A stretch of 64,000 nt of DNA from an uncultured Rhodobacterales bacterium. GTDB taxonomy: Bacteria; Pseudomonadota; Alphaproteobacteria; Rhodobacterales; Rhodobacteraceae. The notes beneath the pieces were generated by a model that saw nothing but the letters and a program-made list of their open reading frames with translations, was not told the DNA's origin and made no database searches. Location of the stretch: positions 48,704 through 112,703 of the forward strand of contig CAIMWI010000006.1 of assembly GCA_903845215.1 (NCBI GenBank), in the 5' to 3' direction. Position numbers and translations under genes: made by a program. Positions 45,014 to 54,140 of this stretch are shown here, piece after piece (positions within the stretch are counted from its first letter, which is position 1; each line of letters starts with the position of its first letter).

Positions 45014-45706
45014 ATGAATATGCTCGATACTTTCATCAAACCCATGCACCCCGAAGGGCGCCGGTTTGTGGGCATCTTTGGCGTGATCACGGCAGGTTTG
45101 TTCTGGCTTTGGGAACCGCTTGGGTGGGTAGGTCTTGGGCTGACGATTTGGTGCTATTACTTTTTTCGTGACCCCAAAAGGTCGGTGCCCTTGGGCGACA
45201 GCTTGGTTTTAAGCCCGGCGGACGGGATTGTATCGCTGATCGAACCCGCCATCCCGCCGCCTGAACTGGGTATGGGTCCGCAGCCGCTGACTCGCGTGTC
45301 AGTATTTATGTCGGTTTTTAACTGCCATGTGAACCGCATGCCCGTGGGTGGCCAGATCGAGGCGATCTCTTACCGCCCGGGCACCTTCGTGAACGCTTCG
45401 CTGGATAAAGCGTCAGAAGACAATGAACGCAATGCGCTGTTGATCGGCATGCCCGATGGTACCCGTGTTGCGGTTGTGCAGATTGCGGGCCTGATTGCGC
45501 GACGGATCGTGTGCTTTACCAAACCCGGAGCCAGCCTGCGGGCCGGCGACCGCTTTGGGCTGATCCGCTTTGGTTCTCGGCTGGATGTGTACCTTCCTGC
45601 CGGCGTCGCCCCGATGGTGGCGCTGGGCCAGACGATGATCGCGGGGGAGAGTATCATCGCCGACTTGTCATCAACCGCTGCTGCCCGTCTGGCGCGAAGC
45701 GTTTAA
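45014..45706 (+). CDS. psd: Phosphatidylserine decarboxylase, short form
   Basis: A 230-residue membrane-associated enzyme that converts phosphatidylserine to phosphatidylethanolamine. The proenzyme cleaves itself between Gly and Ser in [11 protein letters not shown], leaving a pyruvoyl group on the small subunit. VLSPADGIV and [12 protein letters not shown] match the short-form (archaeal-like) family. Two hydrophobic segments near the N-terminus anchor it. ATG 45014 has GAGGAG six bases upstream. It is coupled to pssA, one base apart. Confidence 0.93.
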   Translation: MNMLDTFIKPMHPEGRRFVGIFGVITAGLFWLWEPLGWVGLGLTIWCYYFFRDPKRSVPLGDSLVLSPADGIVSLIEPAIPPPELGMGPQPLTRVSVFMSVFNCHVNRMPVGGQIEAISYRPGTFVNASLDKASEDNERNALLIGMPDGTRVAVVQIAGLIARRIVCFTKPGASLRAGDRFGLIRFGSRLDVYLPAGVAPMVALGQTMIAGESIIADLSSTAAARLARSV

Positions 45707-45707
45707 G

Positions 45708-46481
45708 ATGCCAGAACAGCGCGGCCCATCCGAGTTGAATCTTGTGCAGCTTTTGCCCAATCTGATGACGATTGCGGCGATGTGTTCGGGGTTGACCGGC
45801 ATAAGGTTTGCGACCACCGGCCAGTTCGGCGCGGCTGTGGCAATGATCTTAGTGGCGGCCTTGCTGGACGGTTTGGATGGCCGTGTGGCCCGGCTTTTGC
45901 GCAGCGAATCCGAAATGGGGGCCGAACTGGACTCGTTGGTCGATTTCGTCAACTTTGGCGTGGCCCCCGGGTTGATCATGTACCTATGGGGCCTGCATGG
46001 TGTGCAAAGCGGCGGTTGGATCGCGACTTTGGTTTATGCGACGTGCTGCCTTTTGCGACTGGCGCGGTTTAACATAGGCAACCGTGTGCAAAGCGACAAA
46101 ATGATCGAGACTGCGGGTGAAAAGCAGCCTGCGGATTTCACCGGCGTGCCCTCTCCGGCAGGGGCTATGCTGGCGATGTTGCCCATGTATGTGTCTTTCA
46201 TGGCGCCTGAGGCCCCGCAGATGCCGTCTTGGGCCTTGGCGGTTTACATGGTGCTGATTGGCGGGTTGATGATCAGCCGCATTCCCACGCCCTCGTTCAA
46301 ATCTGTGACGGTCTATGCCGACAGCGTGCGCTTTGTCGTGGTGGGATTTGTGGCGCTGGTGGCTGCCCTGTTAACCTTTCCGTGGCAGACCATGGTGGCG
46401 GTGACAGTGGGCTACAGTCTGATTTTGATCAAATCGGCATGGCAGTTTCGCAAGAATCGCAAAGGTTTGCGTGGGCTTTGA
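45708..46481 (+). CDS. pssA: CDP-diacylglycerol-serine O-phosphatidyltransferase
   Basis: A 257-residue membrane enzyme with about six to eight helices and the CDP-alcohol phosphatidyltransferase signature: DGLDGRVARLLRSESEMGAELD (DGx2AR...Gx3Dx3D). It makes phosphatidylserine, the substrate for the adjacent psd. The two genes are one base apart. Start ATG 45708. Confidence 0.93.
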   Translation: MPEQRGPSELNLVQLLPNLMTIAAMCSGLTGIRFATTGQFGAAVAMILVAALLDGLDGRVARLLRSESEMGAELDSLVDFVNFGVAPGLIMYLWGLHGVQSGGWIATLVYATCCLLRLARFNIGNRVQSDKMIETAGEKQPADFTGVPSPAGAMLAMLPMYVSFMAPEAPQMPSWALAVYMVLIGGLMISRIPTPSFKSVTVYADSVRFVVVGFVALVAALLTFPWQTMVAVTVGYSLILIKSAWQFRKNRKGLRGL

Positions 46482-46547
46482 CGGGTTGCGCCTTGAAGGA
46501 CGCCTAAGTTCTTTCTACGGTTGCCCAAACCTTAGAAGGAGACTGTG

Positions 46548-47540
46548 ATGACAGCCGTTAAATGGGGCGTGCTTGGTGCCGCCAAATTTGCCCTTGACCA
46601 TATGGCCCCGGCCATCCACGCGGCATCGGGTGCGCAGCTTTATGCCTTGGCCACCCAGTCGGCCGAAAAAGCCGCAGGCTTTGCCGCTTTTTGCCCCGGC
46701 CTGAAAGTGCATTCCAGCTACGAAGCGCTGCTGGCCGACCCCGAGGTTGAGGCCGTCTATATCCCCCTGCCCAACCACCTGCATGTGGAATGGACGCTCA
46801 AAGCCTTGGCCGCTGGCAAGCATGTGCTGACCGAAAAGCCCATTGCGATGAAAGCTGCCGAGATTGACCAGATCATCGCCGCCCGCGACGCCGCCAAGAA
46901 ACTTGCGGCAGAGGCTTATATGATCGTCTTTCATCCCCAATGGCAGCGCGCCAAGGAACTGGTCGAACAGGGTGCCATCGGCACTGTCACCCATGTCGAT
47001 GCGGCATTTTCTTACGACAACCGCGCCGATCTGGGCAATATCCGCAACCGCGCCGATGCGGGCGGTGGCGGCATTCGTGACATTGGCGTGTATACCTATG
47101 GCTCGGCGCGCTTTGTGATGGGGGCCGAACCGATTGAGCTGCAAAGCCGCATCCGGCGCGAGAATGACGTGGATGTCTGGGCGCAAGTGACCAGCGTGAT
47201 GGCAGGGCCGAAGGGCAAATTCACCTATTCGGCCATGACCTCGATGCGGTTGTACAATCGTCAGGAAGTGGTGTTTCAGGGTGACAAAGGCATGATCCGC
47301 GTGGCCAACGGGCCGTTTAACGCCGGCGTGCATGATCAGGCACAAGTGGAATTGCACCAACCCGGCGGCAAGTTGTCGATTGATCGTTTCCCCGGTGTGA
47401 ACCAGTACAAACTGCAAGTTGAAGCCTTCAGCCGCTCGGTGCGCACGGGTGCGCCCTATGCCTGCCCGCTGGAATTTGTGCGCGGCACGCAAGCGATGAT
47501 CGACTGGGCCTTTAAGGCCGAAACTGCCGTGGCAATTTAA
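46548..47540 (+). CDS. Gfo/Idh/MocA-family oxidoreductase
   Basis: A 330-residue NAD(P)-dependent oxidoreductase: Rossmann motif WGVLGAAKFALDHM, the catalytic EKP (VLTEKPIAM) and the C-terminal substrate domain with GGGGIRDIGVY. These enzymes oxidise sugars, inositols or related compounds; the substrate is unknown. AAGGA is seven bases before ATG 46548; a GTG is one codon earlier. A hairpin terminator follows. Confidence 0.87.
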   Translation: MTAVKWGVLGAAKFALDHMAPAIHAASGAQLYALATQSAEKAAGFAAFCPGLKVHSSYEALLADPEVEAVYIPLPNHLHVEWTLKALAAGKHVLTEKPIAMKAAEIDQIIAARDAAKKLAAEAYMIVFHPQWQRAKELVEQGAIGTVTHVDAAFSYDNRADLGNIRNRADAGGGGIRDIGVYTYGSARFVMGAEPIELQSRIRRENDVDVWAQVTSVMAGPKGKFTYSAMTSMRLYNRQEVVFQGDKGMIRVANGPFNAGVHDQAQVELHQPGGKLSIDRFPGVNQYKLQVEAFSRSVRTGAPYACPLEFVRGTQAMIDWAFKAETAVAI

Positions 47541-47550
47541 CGCCGAAGCA

Positions 47551-47580
47551 GCGGGCCGCGAGGATGTAATCTCGGCCCGC
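47551..47580. terminator. Hairpin after the Gfo/Idh gene
   Basis: GCGGGCCG (47551-47558) pairs with CGGCCCGC (47573-47580), and the inner GAG/CTC can extend it past a small bulge. It begins ten bases after the stop. No T tract. Confidence 0.6.
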
Positions 47581-47619
47581 GCTACCTATGTATTAGACGT
47601 GTTACCTTTGGAGGATGCC

Positions 47620-47880
47620 ATGTCTGACCCCAACACCCCCGATTCCCTATGGCTGCGCCTGTTGTGGCTGGTCATCATCGCCGCGATGATGAGCGTGGCG
47701 CAAACGCTGGTCAGCCTGTTGACCCTTGTGCAGCTGATCATCATGGCGACCAACAAGCGCCAGCCCAATGCTGAAATTGCCGCCTTTGGCAAGCGTCTGG
47801 GGCTGTGGCTGGCCCATGCCGCCCGTTTCCAAACCGCCGCGACAGACGACAAGCCTTGGCCTTGGGCCCCGCTGGGCTGA
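47620..47880 (+). CDS. DUF4389 family protein
   Basis: An 86-residue protein with one transmembrane helix (about residues 10-36, LLWLVIIAAMMSVAQTLVSLLTLVQ) and a conserved short tail (FGKRLGLWLAHAARFQTAATDDKPWPW). It fits the DUF4389 family; function unknown. GGAGG precedes ATG 47620. It stands 76 bp before the host-attachment-type gene on the same strand. Confidence 0.8.
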   Translation: MSDPNTPDSLWLRLLWLVIIAAMMSVAQTLVSLLTLVQLIIMATNKRQPNAEIAAFGKRLGLWLAHAARFQTAATDDKPWPWAPLG

Positions 47881-47956
47881 CGCGTTGGTTGCTTTAGATC
47901 AAAGCGTTCGAAGCCCAAGCCTGCCAAAATCCCATCAACCAACGATGGAGAGTGCG

Positions 47957-48397
47957 ATGAAAACGCTGCGGATGTTATATCTGATTGCTGCGGAAGACGG
48001 CTTTCGGCTTTTGCAAAGCCACAGCCCCGACCTTGCCGAGATTGCGGTCCGCAAGGCCGACGACTTTGCCGATGTCCACTATACCTATCCCAGCGAGCAA
48101 AGCCGCAGCCACACTGGCCCGCATGGGGCCTCTTTCGATGTCAGCGGTTCGGCCAATAAGGTTGACGAACAGCGCCTGCGCTTTGCGCGCCATATCATGG
48201 CAGCTTTGCAGGCGGAATGGGCCAAGGGCACGCATGACCGCATCATCGTTGCCGCTGGCCCAAAGCTGCTGGGCGCCCTGCGCGATGCGATGCCAAAGGC
48301 CCTGCACGCCCATGTTTCGGGCGAAGTGCACAAGGATCTGATGAAAATCCCTGCGCACGAACTGCCGTCACATTTCAAAGAGGTGACGCAAGTGTAG
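47957..48397 (+). CDS. Host-attachment-type protein (baeRF/AtsE-like family)
   Basis: A 146-residue soluble protein of the family named for attachment to host cells: WVLVADEGFRLLQS-like start (LYLIAAEDGFRLLQS), a central FARHIMAALQAEW helix and IIVAAGPKLLGALRDAM with VSGEVHKDLMKIPAHEL. Despite the name it has no signal peptide and resembles archaeal release factor-like domains, so the true role is unclear. GGAGAG is upstream of ATG 47957. It is convergent with pepF. Confidence 0.8.
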   Translation: MKTLRMLYLIAAEDGFRLLQSHSPDLAEIAVRKADDFADVHYTYPSEQSRSHTGPHGASFDVSGSANKVDEQRLRFARHIMAALQAEWAKGTHDRIIVAAGPKLLGALRDAMPKALHAHVSGEVHKDLMKIPAHELPSHFKEVTQV

Positions 48398-48404
48398 TAG
48401 GGCG

Positions 48405-50234
48405 TTAGCCTTCCATCGCCTCTAGCTCGTCGATAAAGCCAGCAATCATCGACAACCCGCGATCCCAGAACTTGGGGTCGCTGGCATCCAGGCCAAAGGG
48501 GGCGAGCAGGTCTTTGTGGTGCTTGGACCCGCCGGCTTTCAGCATGTCGAAATACTTATCCTCAAACCCCTCCAGCCCGTCGGCATAAACGGCATAAAGC
48601 GCGTTCACCAACCCGTCGCCAAAGGCATAGGCATAGACGTAGAAGGGCGAGTGGATGAAATGCGGGATATACGACCAGAAGGTCTGATAGCCTTCCATAA
48701 ATTCAAACACCGGCCCCAAGGATTCGGCCTGAACGCTCATCCACAGGGCGTTGATGCCTTCGGGCGTCAATTCACCGTCGCGGCGCGCGGCGTGAAGTTT
48801 GCATTCAAAGTCGTAAAAGGCGATCTGGCGGACGACGGTGTTGATCATGTCTTCCACCTTGCCTGCCAGCAGGGTCTTGCGTTCGGCCTTGGTCTTGGCC
48901 TGATCCAAAAGCTTGCGGAAGGTCAGCATCTCGCCAAAGACCGACGCTGTTTCCGCCAGCGTCAGCGGGGTAGAGGATAACAGCTCGCCCTGTCCTGCCG
49001 CCAAGACCTGATGCACGCCGTGGCCCAGTTCATGCGCCAGCGTCATCACATCGCGCGGTTTGCCAAGGTAGTTCAGCATGACATAAGGGTGCACTGTCGT
49101 GACGGTTGGATGGGCGAAAGCGCCGGGGGCTTTGCCGGGTTTCACGCCGGCATCAATCCAGCCCTTGGTAAAGAAAGGTGCTGCCAGATCGGCCATGCGG
49201 GGGTCAAAGGCGGCATAGGCCGATGACACGGTTTGCACCGCCTCGTCCCAGCCGACCAGCCGCGGGATTTCTTCGGCCAAGGGCGCGTTGCGGTCCCAGA
49301 CTTGCAGCTTGTCCAACCCCAACCATTTGGCTTTAAGCGCATAATAGCGGTGCGACAGTTTGGGATAGGCCGCGACCACGGCATTGCGCAGCGCCTCGAC
49401 CACTTCGGGTTCGACGTGGTTGGACAGGTGCCGCCCCGCTTGGGCCGAAGGCATTTTGCGCCAGCGGTCGTGGATTTCTTTTTCCTTGGCCAAGGTGTTG
49501 GTGATGCGGGCGAAAAGCTTGACATTTGCGGCGAACACATCCGCCAAAGCATGGGCCGCCGCTTCGCGCTTGGTGCGGTTGGCGTCGGTCAGAAAGTTCA
49601 GCGTGGCTTCCAGCGACAGCTCTTCCGGCTCGCCGTCCACTTTGAACATCAAGCCCGCCATCGTCTCGTCAAACAGCTTGTTCCAAGCAGAGGCGCCGAC
49701 GACCGAGGTGTCGTGCAAGAACTGCTCCATCTCGTCTGACAGCTGATGCGGGCGCATGGCGCGCATGCGATCAAACACCGGCTTATAGCGGGCAAGGGCG
49801 GCGTTTTGCGCCAAAAGGCCGGACAGATGGTCTTCGTCCAGTCGGTTGAATTCCAGCGTGAAAAATACCAAGGCGGCGGTGAAATCGGTGATCTGGCCTT
49901 CGGCATCGGCCATGAACTTGGCGCGGTCGGCATCAAGCGTGTTTTGATAGTAGCGCAGGCCCGCGTAAGACATGACCCGCCCGCCGATGGATTCGATCCG
50001 TTCGTAGGTTTGCACGCAGGTCAGCATCTGGTCGGCAGACAGGGCGGCAAGCTTGCCCTGATACATCGCCGCAAAGCCTGCGCAGTTTTCTTCCAGCCAC
50101 GCCATGTCATGGGAAAATTCGGCGCTGTCGGGGCCGGGATACAGGTCGGTCAGATCCCAATCAGGCAGGTTGGCGAAACTGTCTGCGGAACCGGCGGCGG
50201 TGGCGTCAAGGACGGGACGGAATTTGGGGAACAT
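48405..50234 (-). CDS. pepF: M3-family oligoendopeptidase F
   Basis: A 609-residue cytoplasmic zinc metallopeptidase. The active site is ALAHELGHGVHQV (HExxH) with the third ligand in the ETASVFGE segment after it, and the N-terminal lobe is helical, as in PepF. It trims peptides of about 7-17 residues. Start ATG 50234 gives the usual length. The gene is convergent with the attachment-type gene. Confidence 0.93.
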   Translation of the reverse strand: MFPKFRPVLDATAAGSADSFANLPDWDLTDLYPGPDSAEFSHDMAWLEENCAGFAAMYQGKLAALSADQMLTCVQTYERIESIGGRVMSYAGLRYYQNTLDADRAKFMADAEGQITDFTAALVFFTLEFNRLDEDHLSGLLAQNAALARYKPVFDRMRAMRPHQLSDEMEQFLHDTSVVGASAWNKLFDETMAGLMFKVDGEPEELSLEATLNFLTDANRTKREAAAHALADVFAANVKLFARITNTLAKEKEIHDRWRKMPSAQAGRHLSNHVEPEVVEALRNAVVAAYPKLSHRYYALKAKWLGLDKLQVWDRNAPLAEEIPRLVGWDEAVQTVSSAYAAFDPRMADLAAPFFTKGWIDAGVKPGKAPGAFAHPTVTTVHPYVMLNYLGKPRDVMTLAHELGHGVHQVLAAGQGELLSSTPLTLAETASVFGEMLTFRKLLDQAKTKAERKTLLAGKVEDMINTVVRQIAFYDFECKLHAARRDGELTPEGINALWMSVQAESLGPVFEFMEGYQTFWSYIPHFIHSPFYVYAYAFGDGLVNALYAVYADGLEGFEDKYFDMLKAGGSKHHKDLLAPFGLDASDPKFWDRGLSMIAGFIDELEAMEG

Positions 50235-50349
50235 GGCGACCTCTGAGTGGCTTTGTGTCTATGTAGGGGGGCTGGGCGTGAATGGAAACCGTGTTTTGGC
50301 GGAAAGGTTGGATGGATATTTGGGCAAGTATGACAGGCAAAGGGCAGGT

Positions 50350-51126
50350 TTAGGTCTGTTGGGCCAGCAGGGCAGACAGGGGCGGTACGTCGCAGGCTTG
50401 CACATCTTGCGCCCATGAGGTCACCCGCCCGCCCACAAGGTCGATCCCCGATTTGCGCCGCGCATTGGGGGTGATGCCGTCAAAGGCCAGTTCGAACACT
50501 TGGGTCGGGGGCACTTGGCGCAGCGGGCCGAAGCGGTCGGCGACATGGGCGCGCGCCCAAGCCAGAAGGGCAGGGGTTTGCGGCAAGGTCAGGCGCAGGC
50601 GGGTCAAAGGCACCAAGGTGTTGCCATGGGGCAGGGCAAAGGTTGCTTCGGGGCCGGAAGGATCGACGAAGGTCAAGATCGCCAGACAGCGCCCCGCGGT
50701 TTGCGGGCCTGTGGGCGCTGGGGCGAGTTGGGTGCGAAAGGTGCCACCGGCTAGGCGGTTAAAGATCGTGCGCGCTTCGGGCGGCAGGGTGTGAACAAGG
50801 GCCAGATAGGCGGCGGCTGAGGTGAGGCTTGCCAGCGCCTCGGTCAGGGTCGTGGTCGATGCCTTGGGGGGCGGGGGGAAAAGAAGGGCGGCGAGTTCGG
50901 CTTTGTCGGGGCAGGTTTTCAGGCAGGCTTCGATCAGAAAGGCGGGGGTGTTGGTGGCTGTGGCCACCCAATCCAGCAAGGTCACGGGCGGGGCCAAGCG
51001 TTTGGGCCGCTGGCCGCAGAGCAGGCGGAGGGCGGCAGCACCTTCGTCAGCACCGACTTTGGCCTGATAGGCTGCGAAGGCCTGTGGCTGCGGCGCACCT
51101 TGGGCCACAAGGGCGGCAAATCGCAT
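50350..51126 (-). CDS. ATP-dependent DNA ligase-like protein lacking the nucleotidyltransferase domain
   Basis: A 258-residue protein next to the ligase-associated exonuclease gene. Residues 1-135 look like the N-terminal DNA-binding domain of the cisplatin-response ATP-dependent ligase (PPVTLLDWVATATNTPAFLIEACL, then AYLALVHTLPPEARTIFNRLAGG). Residues 145-258 look like its C-terminal OB domain (RFGPLRQVPPTQVFELAFDGI, then RRKSGIDL). The whole adenylation domain between them, with the KxDG lysine, is missing (roughly 270 residues). The frame is intact, so this is a clean internal loss, not a frameshift. The start overlaps the exonuclease stop, so it is translationally coupled. Ligase activity is not expected. 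Confidence 0.7.
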   Translation of the reverse strand: MRFAALVAQGAPQPQAFAAYQAKVGADEGAAALRLLCGQRPKRLAPPVTLLDWVATATNTPAFLIEACLKTCPDKAELAALLFPPPPKASTTTLTEALASLTSAAAYLALVHTLPPEARTIFNRLAGGTFRTQLAPAPTGPQTAGRCLAILTFVDPSGPEATFALPHGNTLVPLTRLRLTLPQTPALLAWARAHVADRFGPLRQVPPTQVFELAFDGITPNARRKSGIDLVGGRVTSWAQDVQACDVPPLSALLAQQT

Positions 51127-52079
51127 CATGACAATGCCTGTGCCGACAAACCTTGCGCGCGCAGCCATGCGGCGAAGGGGTGGGTAAAGCCGTGCAGCGT
51201 ATAGACCCGCTCTGCCTGCGTGGCCGCCACCGCTGCAGTCAATCCCGCCCAATCAGCATGGTCAGACAGCACAAAGGCCGCCCCCACCCCCTTGCGCCGC
51301 GCCGCCAGCGCCATCCAGCCCGAGGCGGCGGCGACCTGATGCGGCCCCAAGGTCAGCGCCCAGTCAGACGCCATGGCATTGGGCGTGGCGATCACAAGCG
51401 CCCCTTGCGGTGGCGGGGTGCCTGACAGCGCCGTGGTCGGCGGCAGGGTGTAGCCTTGGCGGCGCAGAACCTCGGTCACAGCTTCGACCACGGGATGGGT
51501 GCAGATCGGCCCCAAACCCGCCAAGCCTGCCATCAAACGCTGCGCCTTGCCAAAGGAATAGGCCAACAGCACCGACGCCACCCCACGCGCCGCATTGGCC
51601 TGCCACCATGCGGCAATCTGTCGCATCACGACCACTTCGGGCTGCCAGTGAAAGATCGGCAGACCAAAGGTGGTTTCAGTCAAAAAGGTATGGCAGCGCA
51701 CCGGTTCGAACGGTTCGCACAGCGCATCGGGGGCGGTTTTGTAATCGCCCGAGGCAACCCAAACCTCGCCCGCCCGTTCGATGCGGATCTGGGCCGATCC
51801 GGGCACATGGCCGGCGGGGTGAAAGCTGACGCGCACGCCGCCGATCTGACGTGCCTCGCCGTAAGCGATGCCTTCGGCCACCATCTTTCCCAGACGGTGG
51901 CGGATGACGGGCAGGGCTTGATGGGTGCACAGATAGGTTCCCATGCCGCGGGCTGCGTGGTCAGAATGGCCGTGCGTGATGAGAGCGCGGGGCACGCGGC
52001 CCATCGGGTCAATGTGAAAATCCCCATCTGGGCAAAACAGGCCCTTTGGGGTGTGAATAACAAGGGGCGCGGGTGTCAT
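51126..52079 (-). CDS. Ligase-associated DNA damage response exonuclease
   Basis: A 317-residue metallo-beta-lactamase-fold nuclease of the beta-CASP type. The metal site is H36-G-H38-S-D40-H41, with the later VLSDHADWAGL and HGFTHPF completing it. In the usual operon it works with a DNA ligase and the Lhr-type helicase on damaged DNA. Here the next gene is a ligase without a catalytic domain, and no Lhr is present in the window. Start ATG 52079. Confidence 0.86.
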   Translation of the reverse strand: MTPAPLVIHTPKGLFCPDGDFHIDPMGRVPRALITHGHSDHAARGMGTYLCTHQALPVIRHRLGKMVAEGIAYGEARQIGGVRVSFHPAGHVPGSAQIRIERAGEVWVASGDYKTAPDALCEPFEPVRCHTFLTETTFGLPIFHWQPEVVVMRQIAAWWQANAARGVASVLLAYSFGKAQRLMAGLAGLGPICTHPVVEAVTEVLRRQGYTLPPTTALSGTPPPQGALVIATPNAMASDWALTLGPHQVAAASGWMALAARRKGVGAAFVLSDHADWAGLTAAVAATQAERVYTLHGFTHPFAAWLRAQGLSAQALS

Positions 52080-52296
52080 CTGGCGATCTTAGCGCAAAGG
52101 TGAAAGCAGTTTCATCCGCATTTTGCGCCAAACCGACGTAAGTGTAGCACTTTTTGTCTTGCGCCGGATCGAATCAAATGTACCGCGCAAGGCCGCGCCC
52201 TTGTGATGGGCTTGTCCAGATCGGCCACAAGCGCCCGATCCCAAACGGGGGCAGCCCCCCGCCCCCGCCGAAGTATGTGAACCTCGATAAGATTGG

Positions 52297-53232
52297 TTAG
52301 GCTTGGGGCGCAAACAGCGCCACACAATCGGCTATAAAGGCGGCACGGGGGATTGGGCGCTCCATCAGAATTTCATGCTCTGCGCCTGAAAAAAGCCTAA
52401 GACGGCCGGTCTTCCATGCCGTCATGCGGGTGTGGATCGGGGCTGTGTCGACGATACGTTCAAGACTGCCCAAGGCGCACAGGCAGGGTAGGGGTGGTGA
52501 CGGCAGTTGGCGCAGCGCGTGGCATTCGGCCAAGGCGGCGCGCAGCCACCCAAAGCTGGGGCCGCCAAGCGACAGGTCTGGATGCGCTTGGGCTTGGGCG
52601 CGCATATAGTCCCAATGCGCAGCGTCACGCGTCAAAGAGTTGCCTGCGAAGGGTACTTCCAGCACATAGGTCATAGGGCCGGTGCCCGGGGCATAAACAT
52701 GATCGAACGACAAATAGCGCGAGGCTGCAGAGAGTGCGTTGGCCAAGGGCCTTGTCCAAGCTGACAGCAAAATCCCCCACATAGGGGCCGAAAAGGCCGC
52801 CGCTTGAAACGGCAGGCGGCGGATCAGGGCGCGCAGGCCAATGGCCCCGCCCATCGAATGGGCCAAAAGGAAGTAAGGCTGGGGCAGGCCTTTGGCTTTG
52901 GCAAATTCAAGAAGGGCGTCCAGGTCTTCTTGATATTCGGCAAAGTCGCCGACATGGCCAACCTTCGGGTCAGCCAAGGCGCGGGCCGACATGCCTTGTC
53001 CACGCCAATCCAACGTCAGGGTGGCAAAGCCCGCCTTGGCAAAATCAGCGGCGGTGCGGCCGTATTTTTCGATGTATTCCGTGCGGCCCGGCAGCAGAAC
53101 CACCGTGCCTTTGGCGGCATCTGCCGCCCAAAAACCCGCGCGAATGCGTGTTCCATCCGCCGTTTTGAGCCAGACTGCACACCCATTCTGTGGGCCTTGT
53201 GCCAAAACATTGTCCAGTGGTGCGGCATTCAT
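52297..53232 (-). CDS. Alpha/beta hydrolase (lysophospholipase/monoacylglycerol lipase-like)
   Basis: A 311-residue hydrolase with the nucleophile in LLAHSMGGAIG and the acid/histidine in the last third (GAEHEILME). WLKTADGTRIRAGFW and RGQGMSARA are typical of PldB/MGL-type lipases. No signal peptide. It overlaps the SCP2 gene (ATGA), which suggests a lipid substrate. The 217 bp before its partner exonuclease (52080-52296) contain no gene I can recognise. Confidence 0.85.
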   Translation of the reverse strand: MNAAPLDNVLAQGPQNGCAVWLKTADGTRIRAGFWAADAAKGTVVLLPGRTEYIEKYGRTAADFAKAGFATLTLDWRGQGMSARALADPKVGHVGDFAEYQEDLDALLEFAKAKGLPQPYFLLAHSMGGAIGLRALIRRLPFQAAAFSAPMWGILLSAWTRPLANALSAASRYLSFDHVYAPGTGPMTYVLEVPFAGNSLTRDAAHWDYMRAQAQAHPDLSLGGPSFGWLRAALAECHALRQLPSPPLPCLCALGSLERIVDTAPIHTRMTAWKTGRLRLFSGAEHEILMERPIPRAAFIADCVALFAPQA

Positions 53233-53516
53233 CGCAGGGCCTGCCCAAGCTTCATTGCTAAGCTTAATGGCCCCTCTAGGGCCAATTTGCCTGACATATA
53301 GGCCGCAGCGGCAGACATCTCACCCGCCAAAAGGGCTTGGAAAACCTCTGTTGTGGCCGTCAGCGTCACGTCGGCCGGATCATCGCCCGCCCGCAGGCCC
53401 GCCGCATCCACCACGATCGCCCCTTCGCCCAAAAAGACAAACTTGGCCACGCCGTCAAACCCCGCCCCCAGCTTAGAGGACAAGGCCGCCATCGCAGCGT
53501 CGATCACTTTGCTCAT
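53229..53516 (-). CDS. SCP2 sterol-carrier-like domain protein
   Basis: A 95-residue single-domain SCP2 protein: VAKFVFLGEGAIVVDAAG, the DPADVTLTATTEVFQALLAGE strand-helix, and AAYMSGKLALEGPLSLAMKLG. Binds fatty acyl chains or sterol-like lipids in a hydrophobic tunnel. ATG 53516 is the usual start. Its stop overlaps the lipase start, so the two are translated together. Confidence 0.86.
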   Translation of the reverse strand: MSKVIDAAMAALSSKLGAGFDGVAKFVFLGEGAIVVDAAGLRAGDDPADVTLTATTEVFQALLAGEMSAAAAYMSGKLALEGPLSLAMKLGQALR

Positions 53517-53579
53517 CAAAGGCTCCAATCTTTCGCGGGCGCACTGGCGTTTGCCGCGCTATACGCTAGTTTGATACTT

Positions 53580-54140
53580 ATGAAAGCCCTGCGCCAGCTT
53601 GCCAATGGTATCGTTGTGACCGTTCTGCTGTTTGGGGCAGGACTGGCACCGGTTTGGGCCGATTCTGCGCGGTTGGATCGCCTGTTTGCCCAACTTCAAA
53701 GCGCAAATGATGCCGACGGTGCAACCATCACGCGCGACATCTGGTTGGAATGGTCTAAATCCGGTTCGGCCGCGATGGATTTGCTGCTAAAACGGGGCCA
53801 AGCCGCCTTGGCCATGGGCGATCTGCCAAGCGCTGTAGACCACCTATCGGCCCTGATTGACCACGCACCCGATTTTGCCGAAGGCTACAATATGCGGGCC
53901 ACCGCCTATTTCCAGCTTGGAGAACTGGGCCTATCGCTGGCCGATGTGGCCAAAACGCTGGCCCTCAACCCACGCCATTTTGGCGCTTTGTCCGGCCTTG
54001 GCATGATCTTTGAGGAGTTGAACGAGCCTGACAAGGCGCTGGAAGTGTACCGTGCGGCGCTGAAACTCAACCCGCATCTGACAAACGTGCAAGAGGCTGT
54101 CAAACGCTTGGATGCGCAACTGGGCGGGCAGGAGCTGTAA
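53580..54140 (+). CDS. Exported TPR-repeat protein
   Basis: A 186-residue protein with a signal peptide (cleavage near VWA, about residue 27) followed by three TPR-type helical pairs (GEYNMRATAYFQLGELGLS, ALSGLGMIFEELNEPDKALEVYRAAL). TPRs bind other proteins, here in the periplasm. The start ATG 53580 has no clear ribosome-binding site, so expression may be low. It ends directly at the helicase start codon. Confidence 0.82.
   Translation: MKALRQLANGIVVTVLLFGAGLAPVWADSARLDRLFAQLQSANDADGATITRDIWLEWSKSGSAAMDLLLKRGQAALAMGDLPSAVDHLSALIDHAPDFAEGYNMRATAYFQLGELGLSLADVAKTLALNPRHFGALSGLGMIFEELNEPDKALEVYRAALKLNPHLTNVQEAVKRLDAQLGGQEL

Noticed and set aside
46515..47492. A long open frame on the minus strand (about 325 residues) opposite the Gfo/Idh gene
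   Set aside because: It is the antisense shadow of a well-supported oxidoreductase; its sequence is His/Gly/Gln-rich with no recognisable domain and no ribosome-binding site.
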